Assembly (NCBI RefSeq): GCF_037042905.1
Contig: NC_087245.1
Location: forward strand, 28,770,001 to 28,834,000
DNA length: 64,000 bases
DNA from: Lytechinus pictus
Lineage: Eukaryota; Echinodermata; Echinoidea; Temnopleuroida; Toxopneustidae
Direction: 5' to 3'
Shown: positions 30,700 to 42,939 of the stretch, in pieces
Layout: every line of letters begins with the position of its first letter
How positions within the stretch are numbered: position 1 is the first letter of the stretch
The notes under the pieces: model-generated
The model's database searches: none
What the model saw: only the letters and a program-made list of their open reading frames with translations
Told to the model about the DNA's origin: nothing
Made by a program: the position numbers and the translations under genes

Positions 30700-30877
30700 A
30701 TCACCATCTTAACTGATCGTCTGGTCAACGATGATAGCGAGAACGAGTTCTCAGACAATGAATTATCTAGCGATGATGATTACGTGGAGGAAGCCGACAT
30801 TGAATCCGATGGCTATGAGATCGACACCAGTATCAGAGTCCACAGGTTTACTCACAAAGCGACTCGCAAGTCCAAGG
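30700..30877 (+). CDS. Acidic exon (start uncertain)
   Basis: Encodes ENEFSDNELSSDDDYVEEADIESDGYEIDTSIRVHRF and ends AAGG/GTACGT in phase 1. The frame is open from about 30650, and the nearest AGs (30737, 30741, 30754) have weak polypyrimidine tracts, so the 5-prime border is not fixed. Confidence 0.42.
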
Positions 30878-33800
30878 GTACGTAGTCGGTGAGCAAATGG
30901 GTTACTCCAGTATGATGATAATATGATTTGAACAGATGAACTAAAACGCGAAAAACAAAGCACTGAAAATTATATGATGATCTGACAAGGAATTTATTGA
31001 AGTTATGACAGTAATTTAAAGGGTATGCATGATTTCGGTGAAACAGTTCTATGCATGCCCTCATGAATAGGCAATGAGCAATTTTACATTATATGAAATA
31101 TTATATTATGTGACAATCGAAGGGAAAGATAATACTGACAAAGACAAATAATATTTATATATCAAGCATGTGAAATAGTAAATAAGGTAAAATACAGGGG
31201 CCAGCTATTATAAGCAGAAATCTGTTTGAAGCAGTAGCTTCAAGCCGCTTGTTAGCTAGTTGCATGATTTTCACATTTTTTCAATGACATTTAAAGGTGG
31301 ACATTATTTATCTCTCGTTTTAATTATTCATATAATATGGCTATCAATTCATTCATCAAAGTCCAATTGTTAATTTTTTTCCAATTACTTGCAACTATCA
31401 AAACTTTTGTCTTTATACATAGACAGGTAAATGCAAGGGCAAGGGAGGCCTGTCCAAGAGCTCTAAAGACAAGGCTGACGAGTGCAATGAGACACGCCCT
31501 GTCATTGGTCATTTGACGACGGACAAGGTGGACGATGACGTCATCGATCGGACAGGTTAGGTTCTTTACTAGTTATTAATCATGAGTATTTATAAAGCGC
31601 CTTTATGATAGCAAATTAAATATGATGCACAAGGCTTGCAAAAGGGAGTGAGGGTGAGAAAAAGAGAGGGAAAGAGTGAGAAAGAGAGAGAGCTGGAGAG
31701 AGAAAACAGACACGGAGAGGGAGACAAACAGTTGAATTTAGCCAGCGTATTGATGATGACGAATTTTTTTGTTTTGTTTTATAGTGATGAAAATAATGAT
31801 AGCAAAAGCTATGAAGATGATAATAATTATATCAATAACGACAATGATTCATGTTGTAATAAGGATGGAAAAAAATAAAATTGAGGAATGTTTATCAAAA
31901 TACACCGCGTCATTTTATAATTACGGTTTGAAGTAGTCTTTTCACTTTTCTTCCAGGCCTGTTTTATAAGAAAATATTTATTGATTTTTGTTAACTGATT
32001 TGAAAATGTTTAATTTGGCAGAAAATAAAAGGCACAACAGACTAACCTGCACTGAACTGTTGAAATCGTTTGTTTCTTATTAATGTTCCCAAGCACTATT
32101 CCATAAGTTGTTTATGTTAAACGAAACTTAATGTTAGAATACGCTTTAGAAGAATTCCCCGGGTTACTTACCTGAGTATGACGGTTTAAACCTACCCTGG
32201 CTGCTCACGTAATTTGCACCTTCTCCACTTCCGGGAAGTATCCAAGCATGCCATCCTCTTAGACACCCGCAAACATCATGCTGACCAGATACTTGTCTTG
32301 CTATAATTCATTTAACAGAATAGTAGCTGCTATCTCTCTAGCAAGTCAATCGCCAATGACGTCACGAGTGATAATGATGACACTGACGACGCATCCTCCG
32401 AGGTCGACGACCGGTTCGTTGAAGAGAACGACGTCATTTTCTTGGTCTCATTGTCCTGGTTCATGCACGTTATCATGGGCTTCCATCTCATCTGCTTCTT
32501 CGCTGACTTCGCCAAGGTGTTGGAAAATAAGACCGATAATGATAGCGATGATGATGATGACAACGATAAGAAGGTAGAGGCCGTAGTCGTTGTTAAAAGG
32601 AATGCCGTCGTCAAGCATTTGGAGACAAGTGATCTCACACCACCAGGTAAGGCCTACCCAAAAATATAAATGAATAAAGAAATGAATAAAATATATATAT
32701 TAAAAAATAGGTTCTACTCAACCATCCGACCCGTTGCCATATAAATGTATGTAAGTCATCTGACTGTTTAATCCATACAAAAAAAAAAAAAAAAAAAAAA
32801 AAAACGCGTCTCAAAGCTGAAACCTTCAAAATATAAAAACTGTGGTCAGCTTCCAATGTTTAAGATATTTGTTTGTTGTGTGTGTTCTGTTTCTCCATGA
32901 GCCTTGAGCACTCTTCAGAGTGGATTTGGCGCTTTATAAATTAAATTATTATGATTTATAATGATTTTTTTTTAATTGCATTTTATTTTACAACCATGCA
33001 TTTTTTCGGGGAACTAAGAGATGATAAATAAACAGTGATAGATAGTGACGGTGGAGTCTAAATTTGGGTATTATGTTTAATGATATAATACGTTGGCAAA
33101 GAACCGTCTGCCATTTTGTACTTTCTCAATGTACCCGATTGTTTTGATCCTTATATTATTGATTCATTTTGTTTGATTTAACTTCGTCTTATGGAGGAGC
33201 GCTGCCCTTTTATTTCTCTTGGCAGTTAGGAGTATAGGCCTAAGTATTTTTATGATTCACATGAATAGTAATCAGGTTATCATCATGCTAAATATTTTTC
33301 ACTGGTTAATGAAATTACCATCATCAGGACACCTAGACGAGGCCATCTACGAAGTATCTGAGACCCACATCGATCAGCCTTCGACCTCTTACAAGAGAGA
33401 CAAGCACGCCACCTCCGACTTCCTCGTCCAAAGTAAGTATTTCAGACTAATCATTATCATAATAATAATGATGACAGGCCTTATAATAGCAATGCTTTTG
33501 ATAATGATATCAATAATAATATTGGCACATTCACGATGAAATAAGAACAAAGCCCTCAGTTCCCCTGACATGCATTCTTATATTTTGTACAGTCGCTGAC
33601 TGGCGGTTGGTGGGTGAAAGGTTTGAATCCTGCTTGTTTGCCGGGTTGAGGGCCATAGATTGTGTTTACAATATAATAAAACTTCCACAGCAAGCCTTTA
33701 ACATTCCATAATACATCTTGTTTTATCTATTTTCAATGCTTACATTATTACGGCAATTACTATAGATTTGTTATACATGTATGTTACCTATATGTATATT

Positions 33801-36437
33801 GTATATTTAGAAAAACTGATACCGACTTGAATGCAGAAATAAAATCAAATTAGTTTATTTTGTATGATTATTTTGTGTATAAAGAATACAAATAGCTAAT
33901 CAAGAGTAAATCCAATTAATTCAATGTAAGTGAATGATTAATTTATTAAGGGACAAGCATAAGTTAAAGCATTATCGAAGATTATACTGGAACAGAAACA
34001 TAAATATGAAAAGAAGAAAAGGGGAAATGCATACGAAAAAGGTTGTTGGTTGCTATGAAATGATGAAGGAAAACATACAAGACAAACTATTGTCTTTGTC
34101 TTTGTAGCCAATCAAAATATAAACTCTTGTTTGTTTATTTGTTATGAACCGTTATTTGTAGTTTGCAGAGCGCTTTATGGACATTTCAGGTTATGAGTAC
34201 ATATGGTGGAGCGGCACCCACGGCTGGCCGGGTGGAGGGGGCACCCATAGTCAGCGGCCGAGCTAGTATAGGGGGCACGGGTGATGAGGATGAATGACGG
34301 AGAGAACATGAAATTCAGCCAACACCAATACGAGGTAAAAGGTTAGCTTTCTGTCTTTAATTTGGCGGAGCAATTGAATAGGTAAAAAAAAATTATTCAA
34401 CCAATGATCACCCATTCTTAAAGGTTAAGTCCACCCCTACAGAAAGTTAATTTGAATCAAAAAATAGAAAAAATATTGAGCTTGAAATTTCATCAAAATT
34501 GAATAGTGTTTTTATTCCCTAATTTCTGCACAAAACAGTTATTATCTACAACCCAGGGATATGGATATGAGGGAGTCGATGACGTCTCTTCACTATTTCT
34601 TTTGTATTTCATTGTTTGAATTATAGAATTATCAATTATATCAATCTGTTTCTTTAAATAATCAACTTTATGCGTACTGATCATTTATGTTGACATGCTA
34701 TAAAATCCGTACAAAACAGCGAATTGAGCACAAGTTCCAATTATTTGTTCATTCTTTCTTTACTGCCCTTTCATAGAGCTACCTAAAGATTACCCTCCAT
34801 CAATGTATGCTCAGGATAGACCAAGAGGGGTGCCTTCGAACTAGAGAACACTACTGGACTAACGAACAAGTCAAGGGAAAGGGATTTCAAACTAGAGGAC
34901 AGTCTGCTGGGCTGACCAATAGGGCAAGATAAGGTGCTTTCGAACCATATGGAACACTCTACAGGGTGGACCAAATTTGGCGAGAATATGGCGAGGATAG
35001 GTGGCTTCGAACTAGGTGACACTCTACAGAGACACTTATTGGTCATGTTGGTCACAGACTGTCCAAGGATCATCGTTGATCTTAGTCGATGGGAGCTATC
35101 AACAATGACCAACATGGAGAAGGGAGGTGCCTTCGAACTCTACAGAGACAACTCTTTGCATGGGCATAGACCTTATAGGGATTTCAACTGATATCATTCG
35201 ATGGGTGCTATCAGGACTGAACAACATGAATAGGGGAGGTGCCTTCGAATGAGATGACAGTTTAGAAACCATGTATTGGCCATGGACCATTTTTTTTAAA
35301 GGATATCCATTTAAGGATATCCATCGATCTCAATCGATGGGATCTATCAGGGCTTATCAACATCGAGAGCATGGTGCCTTCGAACTAGAGAACTCTACAA
35401 AGACAATTTATTGGTCATAGACCATGTAAGGTCTCCATCGATGGCGAACTGACCAGTTTGGCGAGGAGGTGTTTTAGAATTAGAGGTCAGGGCTGACCAA
35501 CATGTCAAGGGAAGGTGCGCCACTGCTTACGAACTAGAGATCACTCTACAGAGGCCTCTCATCTGCTAGAGAGTGATTGTAAGACCTCCTCCGATGGATG
35601 TTATCAGAGCTGACCAACACGGCTAGGGGAAGGGCCTTCAAAGTAGAGGACACTTTACAGAGACCACTCATTGGCCATGTAGCGATTGAAAGAACCCCTT
35701 CGATGGGTGATATCATAGCTGGCCAACATGACGAGGGGAGATGCCTTCAAACTAGAGGACACTCTACAGAGACCACTCATGGGCCATGTAGCGATCTAAA
35801 GATCCCTTCGATCGATGGGTGTCATCAGAGCTGACCAACATGCCGAGTGCAGGCGGCTTCGATGTGTACAACAGGACTCTCCATCGAGACCACTCATTGG
35901 TGAGCATTTTAGCGTGGATATGGGTAGGTCAATTATAATTAATTGAGTAAGCGTCTAGAAACATCGTTACAGTATAATAGCGTCTATAGTAAAAGCGAAA
36001 TCTAAATATTGTTTTTTACCATCATTATTGATAAAATCATTGACATCATCATTATTGATATCATTGAATGGTCATTATCACTCAATTCGATGGGATCAAC
36101 AGTCATTAACCAAGCATTTTTGATATATTGAATCATTTATTGAACTGTTGAACGAACATGTCAATAATTCATTTAACAAATCTATAATTATTGAATGAAT
36201 GAAGAAATAAATAACTTTTGAATGGCGTGCATTCGGAATCAGTAACTCTGTTGAAAGAATCTATCAAAATGTACTTATTTATATGTTTATTTATTCAGTT
36301 GTTTATCTTTTCATTTCCATTATTCATTCATCTACATTTAAACAGGTTCACAAGATAAAAGCTACTATTACTCTTTTGCATCTTGGTCCTGGTATTCACG
36401 TTACGTCAATTCTCATCCGAAGATCTTGCCAACGTAA
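30700..36437 (+). CDS. Tentative multi-exon gene for an acidic, one-segment membrane protein
   Basis: Plus-strand segments at about 30700-30877, 31427-31555, 32342-32646 and 33328-33432, possibly ending at 36346-36437, look like exons. Most have splice-like borders and non-repetitive frames. Junctions 30877/31427, 32646/33328 and 33432/36346 are phase-compatible (phase 1). The 31555/32342 junction is not (phase 1 to phase 2 or 0), so an exon is missing or a border is wrong. Predicted product: Asp/Glu/Ser-rich, with a Lys-rich patch, then one hydrophobic stretch (VIFLVSLSWFMHVIMGFHLICFFADF), a poly-Asp run and a hydrophilic C-terminus. I recognise no family and assign no function. An intronic tandem repeat lies before the last candidate exon. 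Confidence 0.4.
31427..31555 (+). CDS. Lys/Asp-rich exon
   Basis: Acceptor CTTTATACATAGACAG, donor GACAG/GTTAGG, 129 nt, phase 1 to phase 1. Encodes GKCKGKGGLSKSSKDKADECNETRPVIGHLTTDKVDDDVIDRTG. An alternative acceptor 4 bp upstream meets a stop in phase 1. Confidence 0.5.
32342..32646 (+). CDS. Exon with hydrophobic segment and poly-Asp
   Basis: Acceptor TATCTCTCTAG (or TTTAACAG at 32318, phase 0) and donor CCAG/GTAAGG. Encodes SIANDVTSDNDDTDDASSEVDDRFVEEND, a hydrophobic stretch of about 26 residues, then ENKTDNDSDDDDDNDKK (N-glycosylation sequon NKT) and a Val-rich end. Base and codon use are more GC-rich than the surrounding DNA, as expected of coding sequence. Confidence 0.5.
32860..32970 (+). 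repeat. SINE tail fragment
   Basis: GAGCCTTGAGCACTCTTCAGAGTGGATTTGGCGCTTTATAAATTAAATTATTATG matches the tail type of the local tRNA-derived SINEs (GCGCTATACAAAT...ATTATT). Confidence 0.5.
33328..33432 (+). CDS. Hydrophilic exon
   Basis: Acceptor TTACCATCATCAG, donor CAAA/GTAAGT, 105 nt, phase 1 to phase 1. Encodes GHLDEAIYEVSETHIDQPSTSYKRDKHATSDFLVQ. It joins the previous exon in phase. Confidence 0.5.
34425..34700. repeat. Dispersed repeat
   Basis: AAGGTTAAGTCCACCCC...TTGAATCAAAAAATAG...GAGCTTGAAATTTCATC...ACAACCCAGGGATATGGATATGAG has the make-up of a widespread interspersed repeat rather than coding sequence. Class not assigned. Confidence 0.4.
34796..35905 (+). repeat. About 110-bp irregular tandem repeat, about ten units
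   Basis: The anchor TGCCTTCGAACTAGAG recurs near 34831, 34935, 35002, 35128, 35240, 35374, 35469, 35523, 35630, 35739 and 35852. Each is followed by ACACTCTACAGAGACCACTCATTGGCCATG, then TTCGATGGGTG(C)TATCAGAGCTGACCAACATG. Spacing is mostly 104-134 bp, with partial units. No continuous frame runs through the array, so it is treated as an intronic satellite of the acidic-protein locus. Confidence 0.8.
36346..36437 (+). CDS. Possible terminal exon
   Basis: Acceptor CATCTACATTTAAACAG, read in phase 1 after the exon at 33328-33432, gives SSQDKSYYYSFASWSWYSRYVNSHPKILPT then TAA. A competing acceptor at 36923 would instead add five residues and stop. The aromatic-rich composition is odd. Low confidence. 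Confidence 0.25.
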
Positions 36438-37554
36438 CTTTCGGGGGCTCAAAAACGCTATATCTGAGAAAACCTTATTTTTAACCAGGGTGTCGTAACA
36501 TTTCCAGAAAATGGCAAAGTGATCAGATGGCGCCGATTAAAAAGAATGCCTGCGCTTATGGCAAAGAGAACATAATATTTGGTGAGCGTCATTCTACTTG
36601 TAACACCCCTCAATATTAATGGAGTGATAATTTATGTTATGCTGGTATTTGTCTCTAAATACCTGTTTGTATGATCATCTTGACTATATAAATTCTCTGG
36701 ATATAAATTCGTTATATGTTTTATTGCTTATATCAAGATGCACAAAACCCATATTGTAATCATTGGAAATGGAAATAAATGCATTATTAGGTGAAGGTGA
36801 TTGAAAATTCTTGAATCTTGAATGGCTTTCATAAAACCAGGTATTGAAAAACACAGATATTGTAAACTCTATACCTGTGTACAAATTGATTTTTTAATGC
36901 ATTTTTTTCTTTTTGTTTTTCAGATTCGGATACAGATTAGGTCTATCAGAAAGAAGGAGATGCCCGATGAAAATGAAAATTCATTCAAAGCCAGCTCACC
37001 AGAGAGACATAAATACATGACAGTGAAATGTATTCAGAATGATCTAATTGGAGAGGAATATGATGACAACCAACATGCATTCAGAGTCGGCTCATCGGCT
37101 AGAATTCATAACGTCAGAAACAATGCATTCAGATTCAGCCAATCAAAGAGGGACAAGTATACATGATCATCACTACGGAAATGCATTCAGAGACAGTTTA
37201 TAGGAGATGAATAAGATAATGAATGATGTCAGTAAAAATGCATTCATAATTATCCAATGGGTACATGGATGATAACACTGAAAATGCATTCATAGTCAGT
37301 ACACTCATCCTTGAGGGTTCATACCCGTTGGGGGGGGGGCAAAAGTCATGTATTATTGGAGTGAAAACAAAATCGGTCTACATACACTATGCCTTTCTTT
37401 CAACGGAATTTAATAGAATTAGGATTAATGACATAATCGGATTACTTGAGATGAATAATGACAAAGCAAATTTTTTATCAAATTAAAGTTGAAATTGATA
37501 ACAATCTAACATATGATAAGAATCTAACACAATCAGATCAAGAGAAATGGGAAG

Positions 37555-37695
37555 AGGGACAGAGAGAGAGAGTATGTGTGAGTGGGAGTGTGTGAGTGAG
37601 TGAGGGTGCAGGTGCACGTGAGGGTGTGTGTTATGTCTCTCTTTCTCTCTGGTTGTGTATGTGTGCGAGGGTGTAAGTGTGGGTGTGTGTATTTC
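37555..37695. repeat. GT/GA-rich microsatellite
   Basis: Irregular GTGTGTGAGTGAG tract. Frames over it are simple-sequence artefacts. Confidence 0.8.
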
Positions 37696-37699
37696 GCAT

Positions 37700-38900
37700 G
37701 ATTGTCCGTTTCTTATAATGTAAAACATCTTTAGCAAAGGGATTTTCGTTTCCTCTACAAAGGGATTTAGGAACACCTATACATTCTTTCAATTTACCGG
37801 ACTGTATGGGTATTTTCATTACTATTTATTTTTACTCCTTAAAAAAAAAATCTTTTCAACTTTCTCACTTTTTTAAAACATTCATTCAATTTCATAAGAG
37901 GGAGAGAAAAAAAAGTAATCCGCACTTGTTTTACATAGCCACAAGTCACTGTTGGCTTGAAGACTAAAGGTAGGCCCTACCATTTGGATTGCCATGTCAA
38001 TAACTGAATGAAAAATCTGTATTTACAAGACCTCTTCCCCTCCACCCCACCCCACCCTATTATAACAATTGGTATTCATGCAGCAGCTGCATTACAGTGA
38101 ACTTTGGCGATGATACCCTTGACACTATGAAGAGAAGAGCATATGAAGGAGGAATATAGTTTAATTAACATCCGTGACGGGGTCTTCTATCATTTCAAAA
38201 TATATCAAACTCTCACATTCCGGCCTCACCAAATAATATTGACAAAAACCCCGATAGTACCGGATATCATGAGTACCATATGTCAGCGAGATGTTTACAA
38301 AAGTAGATCGGAGTGTTCAGAATGGAAAATATGAAAATAGCAATTAGCCACGACTGCGATTTGAAGTAACCCGTGCAATTTTCTTAAATTTTTCACTAGG
38401 CCTATCTCCAGCTTTGTTAAATACAAAAGACTTCCAATTCTCACCTTTTTTTAAGTAAGTGTAGGAAGAGCCGTGAATGGGTCATCAGCTACAGCCATTC
38501 AGGGTCTTTCACAATCGCTTTTGCGATCATTTGGTTACAATATATGTTGCACACAATCGCAACGGTTGTAAGCAGTCGCACCACCATTGTGAAAGCAGCT
38601 TACTTGCGAGTTGTAAGAGTAATGACCAAGCAAGGCAATTTTCAAATTTGAATAATAGAATCTTAGCATAATGGCGGACTAAACACATTTTGCAATGCTT
38701 CTAAAGATTCAAGAGCAATGCATTATGAACTCATGAAGTACTTTACAAAATATTTGATATACTCTTATAATTCTCACAAATTCATCTGTAGGGCTTGCAA
38801 TTCTGCAAAATATATGCCGTTCAATTCAATCACTCATTTAAAAACAAAATGAAACAGAAATTACCAGAATACATTGTGGTAAGGTTCTCACCCCATCTCT
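37700..38900. other. Noncoding DNA, nothing recognised
   Basis: Moderately AT-rich, with no splice-bounded frame or repeat border that could be supported. Confidence 0.4.
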
Positions 38901-38949
38901 CTCTCTCTTTTAGTCGTTTGACATTTTTCGAACCTAGAAATTGTTCTTT

Positions 38950-39430
38950 ACGATGAAGTTTTTTATTGATTTGTCTTCGCATGGGGTTCAAGAACGAATT
39001 CAGCTTGGTTGCCCAAACGGCAACTATGACATGTTTGATAATTTGCATAAATCCAAAATGGCAGCCAGATGCCATCTTGAAAACTTAACCTCTGAACACC
39101 TTGCCCCAGAATGATAAGTAATACCTCTTTTAAGGGGTTTTGGGGTGTGAATCCATTTACATTTCCATTATCCATTGTGCGAAATTAGGTCATATTCATA
39201 TCAAATTCAAGATGGCCGCCATACGTAGGCCCTACGCCATCTTGAAAAAATAACTTTTGAATCCTTTGCCCTAGAATCATGAATGATACCCGTTTTCATG
39301 AATTAGTTAGTATGTTGATTCCATTTCTGATATAAATTTTGCAATATACGATCATCTTCAGATTAAATCCAAGATGGCCGCAAAACGCCATCTTGGACAT
39401 TTACTTTCCGAGACTTAATATGTAGGAGCT
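38950..39430 (+). repeat. AAGATGGC(C/A)GCC-type repeat, left copy of an inverted pair
   Basis: GATGAAGTTTTTTATTG...GAATTCAGCTTGGTTGCCCAAACGGCAACT at 38952-39025 is matched in inverse at 43020-43110. Downstream words CCAAAATGGCAGCCAGATGCCATCTTG, CAAGATGGCCGCC and CCAAGATGGCCGC repeat about every 150 bp, a degenerate tandem structure. Confidence 0.6.
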
Positions 39431-39679
39431 CATAATGTAAGGGGATTTCAATATGAATGATTATGATTATGGTTGCCAGATTTCGTCATTAACCGCTCAT
39501 ATTCGAATGAAACCGCTAAAGGTCTGGGCAATGGTCCATTTCTGGTGATTTTATCAACGTTTTCTGTCTATCCATACTTTTTTTTTTACTGAAGAGACTT
39601 CAAATAATTCTTTGAATTAAAAGTGTTTTCTCCATATTTTTCAGAAATCAAATTGGCCAATGATAGGTAGGCATCCGTT

Positions 39680-40160
39680 CGTCTCCAAAGACTATGGTGT
39701 AGCGCTAGGTCTTACATTTTCGAGATGGCCATAGAGCCCCACTCTAGTGTGGCAGTCTCTGGCAGATGAATGAGGATGGCTCTGAGACAGGTTCAGATAG
39801 AGATGCTGCTCTCGCCTTCCTCCTAGCTCTTCCAGTCAGTTTCCGCCGTCTTGACCTCTACAGTAACAGCTACATCTTTTCAAGTTTTAATTTCTATGGC
39901 GGCAGTGTTTCATGTCTTTATAACGGAGGTGTGGTCTACCGATGGGGCGAGACCAATTACACAGTTCACCTTAACAGCATGTCTTCCGGGATACGCCCAG
40001 TATTCATGCGGCGAAGATGCCCCAACCACTTGTTGAGGCGCCTTTGACTTAGGAGCGAGAATATGCTGGGGATGCCAGCATGCTGAATGACTGCTATGTT
40101 CGTCACCTTGTCCTGTCATCGTGCAGGATACGTCTGCGGCAGCTGACATGGAAGGTGTTT
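39680..40160 (-). pseudogene. Retrotransposon relic, C-terminal part (RTE/BovB-like)
   Basis: On the minus strand, fragments in shifting frames read FHVSCRRRILHDD, QHAGIPSIFSLLSQRRLNKWLGHLRRMNTG-like and further basic stretches, matching the LRRIL...RRLRWLGHVRRM region found after the reverse transcriptase in RTE-type elements. It is broken by stops. It continues the relic at 41831-42535 once the inserted DNA is removed. Confidence 0.6.
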
Positions 40161-40169
40161 AGATGCTTT

Positions 40170-40248
40170 TCCTGCCTCGTTTCATCAGCATTTTCGTCCG
40201 ACAAGTTGTCACGTCTGACATCTTTCCTTGATTATGATTGACTGAGAG
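40170..40248. repeat. Dispersed repeat C, left part of a split copy
   Basis: TTTCATCAGCATTTTCGTCCGACAAGTTGTCACGTCTGACATCTTTCC...GATTGACTGAGAG. It is interrupted at 40249 and resumes at 41803 (GCACTGTTACCATAACTGTCGGATAAAA). Confidence 0.65.
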
Positions 40249-41794
40249 CAGTGGCGTAACAGGCGGGGGGGGGGGGCAGGGGGGGCAAGCTGCCCCCCCT
40301 GGCGGAGCTCACCGGGAAAATTAAAAAAAAACGAGAAAAATAAAAAAAAGGGGGGAAGAAAGGGAAAGGGAAAGGAAAGAAAAAAGGGGAAAGGGGAAAG
40401 GAAAGAAAAAAGGGGAAAGGGGAAAGGAAAAGGGAAAAGAAAACTAAGAAAAAACATAAAAAAGGGAAAACGGAAAGATAACGTCAAAAGGAAGGAAAAA
40501 AGAACAAGTGAGAAAGAACAATTCGCCCCGATATACAAATACATTAGCATGATTAGTAAGACAGGGAAATTAATTAAAGATGACAAAAAGGCAAACAAAA
40601 GGGACAATATAACGTACACTACCGGGCTGCTGAGATAACGAGCGGGAAGAAAAATGGATAGTATATAGCATAATGTCGTATGAAAGTTTATCATAAACTT
40701 GCTAAATCTCCAAAGGCTCTGTCCAAGAGTCAAGACCCCGTGCAGTGGGGGCTCTTCCTCTGTAACCTTTAATGGGTTCTATAACGGGCCCCTATATGGA
40801 CCCTTCCTGCATTAAGCTTTACGTTGGAGCACTGGCGTACCAGGGGGTGGTTCCACAGCCAAGGGGAAATAAAAGAATATAAAGGAGGCAGCGAAATGAG
40901 ATGAAAAAAAATATATGACATGATATTTGCTATAATGATGTAAAAATCTATCACATAATTAGAATTTCATTTTAACAGGCCATTTTTTTCTGGCTCGCTT
41001 CGCTCGCTGGCGACTTTTTACAAATTTTCCCATATTTGCTATGGTGTGCCCCTCACAATAGTTGGATGATTACGATACACAACTGCATTGAATTTATGTG
41101 TTGTGTTAAATCTATATAAATATACACGCAATTTGATTAAAATAAGTGGCCATCTGTAAGGTTTAAAATGGCTTTGATATCAAGAGGTTCCGGGGCTCTG
41201 CCCTGGACCCCACCCATAAAGCACTGTTATATGGATGAGTTTGGACCATGACCCCCAAAAGTTCTACAACCAAACAAAAAAAATGAGGAAAGAAAGGAAA
41301 GTATATTACATTTTTCTGAATATCACGTTAAAATCTATCTTCATGTTAGATTCTCATGAAAATGTGATTTTTTATCTCGCTCGCTTCGCTCGCTCGGGAC
41401 CTATATTAAGCTACTTCTTGCCAGAAGCGCCATACTCGGCCCCCTCGAGCATATATAGAGCTTCGCCCTGATGCTCACAATCATAACAAAAATCCTGTTC
41501 ACCGTGGCGTACAAAAAAGAGAGAAAAAAGGAGAATTGAGGGTGAAATATGATATCATCTTTTTAACATTATTTTAAAATCTATTTCAAAATTAAATTTT
41601 TGCAATAAAAATGCCAAATTTTTTGCTCGCTCGCTTCGCTCGCTCGCTTATATATATATATATATGTATTTGCCCGATACGCCATATCGCCCCCTCAAAA
41701 TTTTTGCCTTTTGACGCCATTGCCTGTTCCATGATATGACCGGGAAATTTTTGGCTCTTGCCCCCCCTGGCCACCGACCCCTGTTACGCCGCTG
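40249..41794. mobile_element. hAT-type element, 1.55 kb, TSD ACTGAGAG
   Basis: Ends CAGTGGCGTAACAG and CTGTTACGCCGCTG are inverted with one mismatch. The flanks ACTGAGAG (40241-40248 and 41795-41802) are identical. The interior has a poly-G start, a long A/G-rich tract (40318-40500) and three tandem-like copies of the MITE core, each ending in GCTCGCTCGCTTCGCTCGCT (about 40990, 41380, 41630). Long frames in the A/G tract are artefacts. No transposase. Confidence 0.87.
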
Positions 41795-41830
41795 ACTGAG
41801 AGGCACTGTTACCATAACTGTCGGATAAAA

Positions 41831-42535
41831 CGCTCCCGTGGACTCACTTCCATACAGGATGATCAATGCTAAGGACACGTACAGGCCCGGTAGACGCACA
41901 CCTTGGTATTGTGGGTCAGCTGGCTGTTGCTCCAATCGCGCTTGCTTGGCCATGACTGCGGCAGACTTCCCTATCTTGGTGCTTATCTCCTTGTCCAGTG
42001 AAAGAGAGCTGGAGACAGATGGTCGATCCAAGGTTGGTGAAGGAGTCAACCACCTTCAGACGATGCTGTTTGTAGAGATATCTGGGGGAGAGTCGATGCC
42101 TTGAGTCAGGATTTCTGTCTTCTTCAGGTTTGATGGTTAATCCAAACGCCTTACATGCACAAGAGAGGCACCTGACTAGGTCTTGCAGTCCCGTTACTAT
42201 GTGAGAGGCAAGAGCGGCGCCGTTGGCGTACATCTCACGAATGAGAACCTTGAAGAGTTTCCAATCTAATCTGGTAAGATGCCTTCTTTGCAATCGCCAA
42301 ATGCATAGTGGAGAAGCATGGAGAAGAAGACCCCAGGCTTGCTTCACGCCAATGCCCACAGGGATCAGAATGTTCCAGCGTTGTAGCAATCTGTGCTGTG
42401 CATGTCCTCATTTAATGATATGACCATCTATACCAGTCTTGGGGACATCTCCTGCAGGAGGCTAAATAGTCCACTCCTGCTGACCAAATCAAATACTTTT
42501 GTCAGGTCTAAAAGCCCAATGATATAAAGAAAGGT
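41831..42535 (-). pseudogene. Retrotransposon relic, reverse-transcriptase palm (RTE/BovB-like)
   Basis: Minus-strand frames read GLLDLTKVFDLVSRSGLFSLLQEM near 42500-42430 (Asp motif), MYANGAALASHIVTGLQDLVRCLSCACKAFGLTIKPEED near 42240-42110 (YADD box mutated to YANG) and RLKVVDSFTNLGSTI...LSLDKEISTKIGKSAAVMAK near 42060-41950, with frame changes. Loss of the catalytic Asp pair and the frameshifts mark it as dead. Confidence 0.75.
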
Positions 42536-42939
42536 AATTAAGACATTGAAATACACCCTATTCCTACCGTAATTGAGTTTTCGTATTTTATTCTAGAAAT
42601 TTATTAATTTCAATATTTCTTTAAAATACAACAATGGATTCTATGTAACCGGTCGAAATGATCTCCAGTAGAAGCCACATTAGCCACTGAACTGGGACAC
42701 GCTAGGAGCACAAAAAATTCATTTAGTCAGATATATGTACCTCAACTAAGAAATTTTCACAATCCATCTCGAAGCACTCATTGGACACTTTAATTGCTGA
42801 AAAAAGGTATAGAGAAGCCTTCATAATTCAAATAATACTTTGAAATCTCTTCAGTACAAAAGGATGAATGGACATCGTGGATTTGACCTGAAGATTACCT
42901 TGTTTTGCAAAATGAATCACAGAAATGGATTCTACATCT

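Noticed and set aside
36822-37166. 114-residue frame with ENENSFKASS...HAFRV...NAFRFS
   Set aside because: It contains a weak internal repeat, but the phase from the exon at 33432 enters a different frame that stops after five residues, and composition matches noncoding flanks.
40209-40733. 174-residue minus-strand frame rich in Phe, Leu and Pro
   Set aside because: Translation of a long GGGAAAGGGAAA tract inside a hAT-type element.
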